Positions 1 through 4,685 of a stretch of 16,718 nt of DNA are shown piece after piece. How positions within the stretch are numbered: the stretch's first letter is position 1; each line of letters starts with the position of its first letter. The notes below the pieces were generated by a model. The model did no database searches. It was not told the DNA's origin and was given only the letters and a program-made list of their open reading frames with translations. The position numbers and the translations under genes were made by a program. This stretch comes from an uncultured Gammaproteobacteria bacterium (lineage in GTDB: Bacteria > Pseudomonadota > Gammaproteobacteria > Halothiobacillales > Halothiobacillaceae): the NCBI GenBank assembly GCA_938004235.1, contig CALKWL010000399.1, forward strand, positions 1-16,718, written 5' to 3'.

Positions 1-46
1 ACCACCGAGATCTACACTCTTTCCCTACACGACGCTCTTCCGATCT
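1..46 (+). other. Illumina P5/TruSeq universal adapter (artefact)
   Basis: The first 46 bases match the 3' part of the Illumina universal (P5) adapter, ending in the familiar CTCTTCCGATCT. They are not genomic. An apparent minus-strand reading frame running into this stretch ends in the peptide IGRASCRERV, a translation of the adapter. Confidence 0.98.
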
Positions 47-47
47 G

Positions 48-284
48 TTTTACCGACTCCGGGCTGACGATGCTTCGATCAGCGAAGCTCCAAACATTCA
101 CGTGCGTATTTATCACGATGCTCGCGTCGCCGAAGCTGTTTCCGGTCGATTGCGCGGGCGTGACTGCGTGGCCATGGGGCGGCGTGGGGAGCGTTGTCTC
201 GATGTGCGTTGGCGCCTGAACCGTTTTTTGTACAAGTGGCTGCGCCATGTACTGCACCGCCAGTATGAGTTTATCCAGGTATGA
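48..284 (+). CDS. DUF1249 (YqiB-type) family protein, 3' fragment
   Basis: This is the C-terminal part (78 codons plus stop) of a gene cut by the contig start. The frame is open from the first genomic codon (FYRLRADD) to TGA at 282-284. It carries the family pattern HVRIYHDARVAEAVSG in the middle and a C-terminal RLNRFLYKWLRHVLHRQY, corresponding to the 'RxYHDAxxAEV' and 'QLNxFLxEWLxxCL' blocks of DUF1249 proteins such as E. coli YqiB, as I remember them. The function of this family is unknown. The usual PNPxMxxxDEK block between them is poorly conserved here. The start lies outside the window; a GTG at 102 is internal. A minus-strand frame also covers this stretch, but it runs into the adapter and has no family resemblance. 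It lies 110 bp upstream of iscR on the same strand. Confidence 0.72.
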   Translation, partial: FYRLRADDASISEAPNIHVRIYHDARVAEAVSGRLRGRDCVAMGRRGERCLDVRWRLNRFLYKWLRHVLHRQYEFIQV

Positions 285-298
285 ACTTTGTGTGTCGT

Positions 299-324
299 AT
301 TCTTGACTAATTTGCTCAGGAAGG
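299..324 (+). promoter_or_regulatory. IscR type-1-like operator, site 1
   Basis: The left half ATTCTTGACT fits the type-1 half-site ATASYYGACT with one mismatch. It is followed by an AT-rich spacer AATTT and a right half GCTCAGGAAG that is 6/10 to the consensus AGTCRRSTAT. It overlaps the -35 element, the usual place for a repressing site. Confidence 0.55.
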
Positions 325-330
325 TAGTAT
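303..330 (+). promoter_or_regulatory. iscR promoter (-35/-10)
   Basis: TTGACT at 303-308 and TAGTAT at 325-330 are separated by 16 bp and form a plausible sigma-70 promoter for iscRSU. The -35 box is embedded in the first IscR-like site, as in other isc promoters where IscR represses by occlusion. Confidence 0.6.
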
Positions 331-354
331 TCCTGACAAACGAGCTAAGGTAAG
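329..354 (+). promoter_or_regulatory. IscR type-1-like operator, site 2
   Basis: This is a second copy exactly 30 bp downstream of site 1, matching it at 18 of 26 positions (shared ATTC, TGAC, AA, GCT and AGG blocks). It begins at the end of the -10 box and covers the expected transcription start. Two tandem sites three helical turns apart recall the multiple IscR sites of the E. coli iscR promoter. Confidence 0.45.
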
Positions 355-394
355 GCTCAAAAGATCAAACCAAGATATCGGGAGGGGTTCAGCC

Positions 395-865
395 ATGAGG
401 GTATCAACTAAATCACGCCATGCAATCACCGCAATGATGCACCTTGCGGCGCACAGCGCGCGCGGGCCGATGACCTTGTCGGATATTGCCCAGGTGCAGG
501 GAATGTCGCTTTCGTATCTTGAGCAGCTTTTTTCGCGCTTGCGCAAGCATGGTCTAGTGAACGGCGTGCGAGGACCTGGGGGAGGGTATTGCCTGGCGAT
601 TCATCCTGCCGAGATCAATATGGCTCAGATCATGGATGCGGTCGATGATCGCTCTCCGGCGGAGCGTGAGCGCTTTTTCGCGTCCTATCGCCGCGGCGCA
701 CGCGGCGAGGCGCACGATATGTGGCATGACTTCAGTCAAAAACTCTACGGTTTTTTGGCCAATATGAGTTTGGACGATTTTGTGCGTGCTCAGGCGCCGT
801 CCCTGAGCACGCCTGCGAACGTGCGTCGCACGGTGCAGATGAGTGCGCCTTCACAAGCAGCTTGA
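395..865 (+). CDS. iscR: IscR-type Rrf2-family regulator lacking Fe-S cluster cysteines
   Basis: A 156-residue Rrf2-family winged-helix regulator, close to the usual IscR length. The N-terminal DNA-binding part is typical: MRVSTKSRHAITAMMHLA, then SLSYLEQLFSRLRKHGLV with Glu43, then the wing VRGPGGGY. It aligns with E. coli IscR without gaps through the cluster-binding loop, yet the three ligand cysteines are replaced (Cys92 by Glu, Cys98 by Tyr, Cys104 by Gly); only His107 remains. The sole cysteine is Cys66. A [2Fe-2S] cluster of the known type therefore cannot be bound. Position before iscS-iscU and the tandem type-1-like sites upstream make it the iscR orthologue by context. ATG 395 is supported by a strong GGGAGGGG Shine-Dalgarno at 380-387. 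It probably autoregulates the operon, by a mechanism that must differ from the cluster-dependent one. Confidence 0.9.
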   Translation: MRVSTKSRHAITAMMHLAAHSARGPMTLSDIAQVQGMSLSYLEQLFSRLRKHGLVNGVRGPGGGYCLAIHPAEINMAQIMDAVDDRSPAERERFFASYRRGARGEAHDMWHDFSQKLYGFLANMSLDDFVRAQAPSLSTPANVRRTVQMSAPSQAA

Positions 866-913
866 TGAAACACGTACAATTGGCGACCTAGCCTAGCATT
901 CTGGATACTGAAC

Positions 914-2134
914 ATGACGCTTAAACTTCCGATCTATCTTGATTACAGCGCAACCACGCCAGTGGATGAGCGTGTCGCCAAAAAGATGTGCGCTTGCCTT
1001 ACGGCCGATGGGGTATTTGGCAACCCGGCCTCGCGTTCGCATTCTTTTGGCTGGAAAGCCGAGGAAGCCGTTGAAGATGCTCGCGATCAGGTGGCGGCAC
1101 TGGTGGGCGCAGATCCAAAGGAGATTGTCTGGACCTCGGGCGCAACCGAGTCCAACAACCTGGCGATCAAGGGGGCGGCGCAGTTTTACAAGAAGAAAGG
1201 TCGTCATATTGTCACGATCACGACTGAGCACAAGGCGGTCATCGACACCTGTCGCGCACTGGAAAGAGATGGGTATGAGGTGACATATCTTGACCCCGAG
1301 CCGAACGGTTTGGTGGATCACGCCAAGTTTGCAGCCGCATTACGCGAAGACACCGTGCTGGCATCCGTGATGTTCGTGAACAACGAAATTGGCGTGATTC
1401 AGGATATCGCAGGACTTGGCGCAATTTGCCGAGAGAAGGGGGTCATTTTTCATGTAGATGCTGCTCAGGCAACAGGAAAGGTTCATATTGATCTGGAAAG
1501 TCTTCCCGTGGATTTGATGAGCTTTTCAGCGCACAAGACCTATGGCCCCAAGGGTATTGGCGCACTGTATGTGCGCCGTAAGCCGCGTATTCGCATTGAA
1601 GCGCAAATGCACGGAGGAGGGCATGAACGCGGAATGCGTTCGGGTACCTTGCCTACGCACCAGATTGTCGGGATGGGTGAAGCTTTCCGTATTGCAGGTC
1701 GGGAAATGGCGAGTGAAATTGAGCGTATTCGTATGCTGCGCGATCGCCTGTGGGCAGGATTGCAGGACATGGAAGAGGTCTATTTGAACGGCGATTTCGA
1801 GCAGCGCGTGCCGCACAATCTGAATGTCAGCTTTAACTATGTCGAGGGTGAGTCGCTGATGATGGCACTGAAGGATATCGCCGTATCCTCAGGGTCAGCC
1901 TGCACTTCGGCCAGTCTGGAGCCAAGTTATGTTCTGCGAGCCCTGGGGCGCAACGATGAACTTGCGCATAGCTCGATCCGCTTTTCTTTCGGGCGCTTCA
2001 CCACGGTGGAAGAAATTGATGATGTGATTGCCCTGGTCAAAAAAGCGGTTGGAAAACTGCGTGAGTTGTCGCCTTTGTGGGAAATGTACAAAGACGGCAT
2101 TGATTTGAGCACGGTGCAGTGGGCGCATCACTAA
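914..2134 (+). CDS. iscS: Cysteine desulfurase IscS
   Basis: A PLP enzyme that takes sulfur from L-cysteine as an active-site persulfide and passes it to IscU for Fe-S assembly, and to thiolation pathways. It has 406 residues against 404 in E. coli. The start is YLDYSATTPVD, and the PLP lysine is Lys208 in SFSAHKTYGPKG. The persulfide cysteine is Cys330 in SSGSACTSASLEPSYVLRALG-type context. HVDAAQATGK carries the cofactor aspartate. The conserved IscU-docking tail SPLWEMYKDGIDL...WAHH is intact, which separates IscS from NifS and SufS. It begins 48 bp after iscR with a weak Shine-Dalgarno and lies 28 bp before iscU, so the three are one operon. Nothing in the sequence suggests loss of activity. 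Confidence 0.98.
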   Translation: MTLKLPIYLDYSATTPVDERVAKKMCACLTADGVFGNPASRSHSFGWKAEEAVEDARDQVAALVGADPKEIVWTSGATESNNLAIKGAAQFYKKKGRHIVTITTEHKAVIDTCRALERDGYEVTYLDPEPNGLVDHAKFAAALREDTVLASVMFVNNEIGVIQDIAGLGAICREKGVIFHVDAAQATGKVHIDLESLPVDLMSFSAHKTYGPKGIGALYVRRKPRIRIEAQMHGGGHERGMRSGTLPTHQIVGMGEAFRIAGREMASEIERIRMLRDRLWAGLQDMEEVYLNGDFEQRVPHNLNVSFNYVEGESLMMALKDIAVSSGSACTSASLEPSYVLRALGRNDELAHSSIRFSFGRFTTVEEIDDVIALVKKAVGKLRELSPLWEMYKDGIDLSTVQWAHH

Positions 2135-2162
2135 TTTTTAATGAACTCTTGGAGATACCGCT

Positions 2163-2549
2163 ATGGCATACACTGACAAAGTTATCGATCACTATGAAAA
2201 TCCGCGTAACGTCGGCAGTTTTGATAAGGAAGATCCAAGCGTAGGTACTGGTATGGTTGGTGCGCCGGCCTGCGGGGATGTCATGCGTCTTCAGATTAAG
2301 GTGAATGAGCAAGGCGTGATTGAAGACGCCAAATTCAAGACCTACGGTTGTGGTTCAGCCATCGCGTCCAGCTCGCTGGTGACTGAGTGGGTTAAAGGCA
2401 AGACGCTGGATGAAGTCAAGCAAATCAAAAATAAGGATATAGCTGAAGAGCTTGAGTTGCCGCCGGTAAAAATTCACTGTTCGGTGCTCGCTGAAGATGC
2501 CATTGCAGCAGCTATTGCGGATTACCAGAGCAAGCATTCAACGACATGA
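2163..2549 (+). CDS. iscU: Fe-S cluster scaffold IscU
   Basis: The scaffold on which IscS-derived sulfur and iron form a [2Fe-2S] cluster before transfer by the HscA/HscB chaperones. It has 128 residues, the normal length. The three ligand cysteines are present: Cys37 in APACGD with Asp39, Cys63 in YGCGSAIASSS, and Cys106 preceded by His105 in KIHCSVLAED. The HscA recognition motif LPPVK is at 99-103, so an HscA is expected elsewhere in the genome. The start is supported by GGAGATA at 2151. It is the last gene of the operon here: iscA, hscB, hscA and fdx, which usually follow, are replaced by a terminator and the dif-associated element. Confidence 0.98.
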   Translation: MAYTDKVIDHYENPRNVGSFDKEDPSVGTGMVGAPACGDVMRLQIKVNEQGVIEDAKFKTYGCGSAIASSSLVTEWVKGKTLDEVKQIKNKDIAEELELPPVKIHCSVLAEDAIAAAIADYQSKHSTT

Positions 2550-2572
2550 TTTATCTTTAGATGTGCTTCGCC

Positions 2573-2597
2573 AAGCCCCTTTAACGGGGTTTTTTTA
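2573..2597 (+). terminator. Intrinsic terminator of iscRSU
   Basis: AAGCCCC (2573-2579), a six-base loop TTTAAC and GGGGTTT (2586-2592) form a stem with one G-T pair, followed by a run of T to 2596. It lies 24 bp after the iscU stop, so iscU is the natural end of this transcript. Confidence 0.85.
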
Positions 2598-2802
2598 TTT
2601 GCTGCACGCCGAAGAATAGACAAACCCAGTCCCGGATCGCGAACCTCGCCAAGTAACCGGGTCGAAAGGACAAAAGTTTTTGCACCGCCAAGGGTGCGCG
2701 ATTGTCTTTTTCCCAACGCCTGAACGTGCGTACATCCACGCCACAGGCTTCGGCGGCGGCTTCAAGACTCAGACCCGCATGGACAAATCGCAGGTCATAC
2801 AT
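2581..2802 (-). pseudogene. Truncated second copy of the DUF3653-like gene
   Basis: From ATG 2802 it encodes MYDLRFVHAGLSLEAA and RTFRRWEKDNRAPLAVQKLL, nearly identical in protein to the copy at 4179 (two changes over the 34-residue core). After QKLL the sequence jumps: the middle of the domain is missing and the frame resumes at a stretch matching 3758-3776 before ending against the iscU terminator. It is a deletion remnant of an earlier, related element. DNA divergence between the copies argues against a very recent duplication. Confidence 0.65.
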
Positions 2803-4179
2803 GCTGCCGTGTTTTGGAGTGACAGATAATGCACCTTGATAGCCGCTGATGCGAGGCGTTATGTCAATTTCTGTTGATGAATCAGGAGCTTGGCTGGAAC
2901 TTACCTCATCAGAAACTGCGCATAATGTATATTGTTGTCTAATTTGGGCGCTATCGTGCGTCGATTGGCTGCAAACGTGCGCCGAACGTGTTTCCTCATT
3001 GGTTGAGGCTTGCGGGTTACGCGGTGCACGGCCTTCACCGTTTGCCAGGTCATCGAGCCGCTTGCGCCGAAGCCCGTCACTCTGAACTGAAGGCAACGCG
3101 AGCAAACGGGGTTCCCCCCCGCTGGGGGCTACCCCCTCCCCGTTTGCTGCCTTGCCCTGTAGCACGTCCGAGCCGCGCCCGGCGCTGGGTTGTTCGAGGG
3201 GCGCGGTTGTCGATGAAGTGTGTGCGGATGCGTCACCCGGCCGCATGTTCCGATCTGGAACGGGCAGGGCGTTACGTTGTGTAACGGCAGGACGTTCCGA
3301 ATCCGAACGCCGCCCCTTGTTGACGCTTGGCGCAGGCCTTAGCGGCGCTTGTGCTTGTGGGGTGGCGCTGGGGGCTTCTTGGGTGGCGTGGCCTTGGTCG
3401 CGGGCTGCATGAAGGCCTGCACGCGCTCCTGCATGTGCTGGCGCAGCATGTCCGACACGCTTTGACCATGCAGCGCGGCCAGTTGTTGATACTGGTTTTT
3501 CAGTTCCGCGTCGATTCTCACCGTCAGCAATTCCCGTTTCATGCTCTGGCCTCTTATGCTGTCTATACACGCCAACACTACCATAGCGCGGCTTATGCTT
3601 GGTTGTATAGACACAGGCAGGCGAGGGCGTACCCTTGGGGGTTAAAATCGGATTGGCGCGGCCAGTTGTCGAAGAAATGTCTATACACGCAGAAGGCGCT
3701 GTATCAGCGTTTCTGGCTGCATGTATGAACAATTCCGAGGGTAGCGGCTCACTTGTTGAAGAATAGACAAGCCCAGAATCAGCGCGAGGCGTGTCCGCCT
3801 CTCGCGCCCCAGCGTGAATGGGTGCATGTTCGGGCGATGCGAGCGACGCGGGTAATGGTTCCGCCGTGGATTGCAGCCGCTTGACGGCCAGGCGCAACTC
3901 ATCCCGTTCAGCGAGAATCCAACGTACAGCCCGAATATCACCAAGGGTCACACCAAAAGGCGCTTGGTCATGAAACAGCTTACCGTCACGGATACGGAAG
4001 CCCTTGAACTGCGGGTCTAAGTGCATCAGTTCACCCGAAAGGAATACCAAGAGTTTTTGCACGGCCAACGGTGCGCGGTTGTCCGTTTCCCAACGTCGAA
4101 ACGTGCGCACATCCACGCCACAGGCTGCGGCGGCGGCCTCAAGGCTCAGGCCAGCGGTCACATAACGCAGGTCACGCAA
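2581..4179 (-). CDS. Long open frame with two DUF3653-like (filamentous-phage) modules
   Basis: A 532-codon frame. The N-terminal part (about residues 9-110) looks like the phage family DUF3653: a helix-turn-helix-like LSLEAAAAACGVDVRTFRRWE with the family's RRW core at 28-30, then GFRIRDGKLF and GVTLGDIRAVRW. A second copy of the HTH portion begins at residue 460 (ATG at 2802) and is cut short. The 350 residues between are Pro/Ala/Arg/Ser-rich, and part of that stretch overlaps the ribbon-helix-helix gene in another frame. Probably only the first 110-150 residues are a functional protein and the rest is fortuitous or residual readthrough. The listed start is TTG at 4179; the second copy has ATG at the same place. 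The frame stays open upstream to a TAA inside dif. Its likely role is regulation within a small filamentous-phage-related element; the family function is not established. Confidence 0.5.
   Translation of the reverse strand: MRDLRYVTAGLSLEAAAAACGVDVRTFRRWETDNRAPLAVQKLLVFLSGELMHLDPQFKGFRIRDGKLFHDQAPFGVTLGDIRAVRWILAERDELRLAVKRLQSTAEPLPASLASPEHAPIHAGAREADTPRADSGLVYSSTSEPLPSELFIHAARNADTAPSACIDISSTTGRANPILTPKGTPSPACVYTTKHKPRYGSVGVYRQHKRPEHETGIADGENRRGTEKPVSTTGRAAWSKRVGHAAPAHAGARAGLHAARDQGHATQEAPSATPQAQAPLRPAPSVNKGRRSDSERPAVTQRNALPVPDRNMRPGDASAHTSSTTAPLEQPSAGRGSDVLQGKAANGEGVAPSGGEPRLLALPSVQSDGLRRKRLDDLANGEGRAPRNPQASTNEETRSAHVCSQSTHDSAQIRQQYTLCAVSDEVSSSQAPDSSTEIDITPRISGYQGALSVTPKHGSMYDLRFVHAGLSLEAAAEACGVDVRTFRRWEKDNRAPLAVQKLLSFRPGYLARFAIRDWVCLFFGVQQIKKPR
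2661..2933. repeat. Direct repeat, left copy (DUF3653 5' part plus dif-like site)
   Basis: This segment matches 4034-4301 in the same orientation, from the middle of the DUF3653-like gene through its upstream region to the dif-like site. There are scattered substitutions and a 9 bp length difference upstream of the start codon. A short outlying block GAAGAATAGACAAACCCAG at 2611-2629 also matches 3758-3776 with one mismatch. Confidence 0.8.
2901..3053 (-). CDS. Possible 50-residue basic protein reaching across the dif-like site
   Basis: ATG 3053 opens a 50-codon frame (MTWQTVKAVHRVTRKPQPMR...) very rich in Arg, Lys and His, ending just past the dif-like site. A GTG at 3080 would give 59 residues. 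It has no clear Shine-Dalgarno, overlaps the long DUF3653 frame in another phase and matches no family I can name with confidence. It may be an accidental frame. Confidence 0.25.
   Translation of the reverse strand: MTWQTVKAVHRVTRKPQPMRKHVRRTFAANRRTIAPKLDNNIHYAQFLMR
2915..2942 (+). other. dif-like XerC/XerD attachment site with non-standard XerD arm
   Basis: The XerC arm ACTGCGCATAA and central region TGTATA are identical to those of the dif site at 4283-4310. The right arm reads TTGTTGTCTAA, only 5/11 like the standard XerD arm TTATGTTAAAT. This is what a phage-derived XerD arm looks like at the host-element or element-element junction of Xer-integrated filamentous phages. It is 1368 bp from the matching bases of dif. 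Confidence 0.8.
2943..3338. other. Stretch without a confident gene
   Basis: The left third of the element has no confidently coded gene. It contains the nested hairpin at 3101-3148, homopolymeric C and G runs, a weak 50-codon frame and part of the long Pro/Ala-rich frame. It resembles the intergenic (origin/packaging) region of a small phage more than a gene. Confidence 0.4.
3101..3148. repeat. Nested inverted repeat (candidate origin or packaging hairpin)
   Basis: An outer perfect 11 bp inverted repeat, AGCAAACGGGG (3101-3111) with CCCCGTTTGCT (3138-3148), encloses two mutually exclusive inner hairpins that share one G run: CCCCC-GCT-GGGGG (3116-3128) and GGGGG-CTA-CCCCC (3124-3136). Such compact structures are typical of single-strand DNA phage origins and packaging signals; the role here is inferred. 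Confidence 0.6.
3339..3542 (-). CDS. Small ribbon-helix-helix (CopG/Arc-type) DNA-binding protein
   Basis: A 67-residue protein. MKRELLTVRIDAELKNQYQQ supplies the N-terminal strand (LLTVRID) and first helix; LAALHGQSVSDMLRQHMQER supplies the turn and second helix, the normal RHH layout. A Pro/Lys/Arg-rich tail (PPKKPPAPPHKHKRR) follows. ATG 3542 is preferred over an upstream in-frame start at 3614 because AGAGG sits 7-8 bases before it and the RHH fold begins right there. It is probably a dimeric repressor or copy-control protein of the dif-flanked element. The nearest TGTCTATACA motif lies 18 bp upstream of the start, an autoregulatory position. It overlaps the long DUF3653 frame in another phase and is the better supported of the two in this stretch. 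Confidence 0.75.
   Translation of the reverse strand: MKRELLTVRIDAELKNQYQQLAALHGQSVSDMLRQHMQERVQAFMQPATKATPPKKPPAPPHKHKRR
3560..3690. promoter_or_regulatory. Cluster of TGTCTATACA repeats (operator or iteron-like)
   Basis: TGTCTATACACGC occurs twice in the same orientation (3560-3572 and 3678-3690). The inverted form TGTATAGACA lies between them (3604-3613). Related GAATAGACAA motifs occur at 3761-3770 and 2614-2623. The cluster fills the gap between the ribbon-helix-helix gene and the DUF3653 module. Confidence 0.55.
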
Positions 4180-4301
4180 TGAGCCACGCTCAGGAGTGAC
4201 AGATACTGCACCACGCCATGAGCTAATTCTAGGACTTTCTTCAATGTAATCAGTGGGTTGAGGCGTTTTTGCCTCATCAATAACTGCGCATAATGTATAT
4301 T
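4034..4301. repeat. Direct repeat, right copy (DUF3653 5' part plus dif)
   Basis: Partner of the repeat at 2661-2933. It ends in the dif site, where the two copies stop matching at the XerD arm. Confidence 0.8.
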
Positions 4302-4310
4302 ATGTTAAAT
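4283..4310 (+). other. Chromosomal dif site (XerCD recombination site)
   Basis: ACTGCGCATAA - TGTATA - TTATGTTAAAT matches the 28 bp E. coli dif at 26 positions; only the first two bases differ. XerC and XerD resolve chromosome dimers here with FtsK at cell division, and it is the integration site for Xer-dependent filamentous phages and other mobile elements. Context agrees: genes on both sides converge on it and it sits between two terminators. Confidence 0.92.
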
Positions 4311-4323
4311 AATTGATCCGAAT

Positions 4324-4354
4324 AAAAAAGCAGACATAACGATCTATGCCTGCT
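4324..4354 (-). terminator. Intrinsic terminator of the lipoprotein operon
   Basis: Read on the minus strand, AGCAGGCATA, loop GATCGT and TATGTCTGCT pair with one G-T, followed by a run of T. It ends the leftward transcript 14 bp before dif. Confidence 0.8.
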
Positions 4355-4422
4355 CGCGCATCGCGCCAGCTTTAGCTCTTTATCTGTGGAGGACGCAGCC
4401 TGAACCGTGCGTGAAGCCCCGG

Positions 4423-4659
4423 TTAACGGTTGTTTTCGCGCGAACGCCCGACCTGATTGCCAATAAGCGCCCCCGCTGCGCCGCCAACCACCGCACCCGT
4501 CACCGGATTACCGGATTGATTGCCGATGATCGCACCCGCACCAGCACCTATCGCGCCGCCCGTCAAAGTGGACTGCTGACGGGTATCCATTTCTGCGCAT
4601 CCGCCAAGAAATACCGCTCCGCCCGCAAGCACGCCAACCAAAAATATCGTCTTTTTCAT
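4423..4659 (-). CDS. Glycine-zipper outer-membrane lipoprotein
   Basis: A 78-residue lipoprotein. A signal peptide MKKTIFLVGVLAGG leads to lipobox LGGC, with the lipidated cysteine at 21 and Ala at +2, which favours sorting to the outer membrane. The mature part is a glycine zipper (GGAIGAGAGAIIG, then GAVVGGAAGALIG) like OsmB/YMGG-type proteins, then a basic tail. The exact role is unknown; such proteins are envelope-associated and often stress induced. It is the downstream member of a two-gene set, 26 bp after a paralogue with the same lipobox position and the shared RQQS and GNPVTGAV blocks. A terminator follows. Confidence 0.88.
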   Translation of the reverse strand: MKKTIFLVGVLAGGAVFLGGCAEMDTRQQSTLTGGAIGAGAGAIIGNQSGNPVTGAVVGGAAGALIGNQVGRSRENNR

Positions 4660-4685
4660 AGACTGCGACCGCCCTTACTCGTTTG

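Larger units (their letters stand above)
2926..4293. mobile_element. 1.37 kb dif-flanked element, satellite-like, filamentous-phage related
   Basis: The unit is bounded by the two dif-type sites in direct orientation, the expected product of XerC-first integration of a circular 1368 bp molecule. From left to right it holds a G/C-rich stretch with a nested hairpin (3101-3148), a ribbon-helix-helix gene, a cluster of TGTCTATACA motifs, and a DUF3653-like gene ending at dif. No replication initiator (RstA, Cri or HUH Rep type), coat gene or Zot-like gene is visible, so it is either defective or dependent on a helper. A remnant of a second, related unit lies to its left. Membership in the filamentous-phage satellite world is inferred from DUF3653 and the dif position. 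Confidence 0.65.

Noticed and set aside
12..257. Minus-strand 81-codon frame at the left end
   Set aside because: Its C-terminus is translated adapter, and the + strand frame over the same bases shows DUF1249 motifs.
893..1321. 142-codon minus-strand frame
   Set aside because: Antisense to iscS.
3543..3614. Longer start for the ribbon-helix-helix gene
   Set aside because: The start at 3542 has a Shine-Dalgarno and begins exactly at the fold; the extension would run through the operator-like repeats.
3560..3690. CRISPR-like array
   Set aside because: Repeats are 10-13 bp, irregularly spaced and in both orientations; no cas gene.
3327..3728. 133-codon plus-strand frame in the element
   Set aside because: Antisense to the ribbon-helix-helix gene, which has a proper start signal and recognisable fold; the plus-strand product looks like no protein family.
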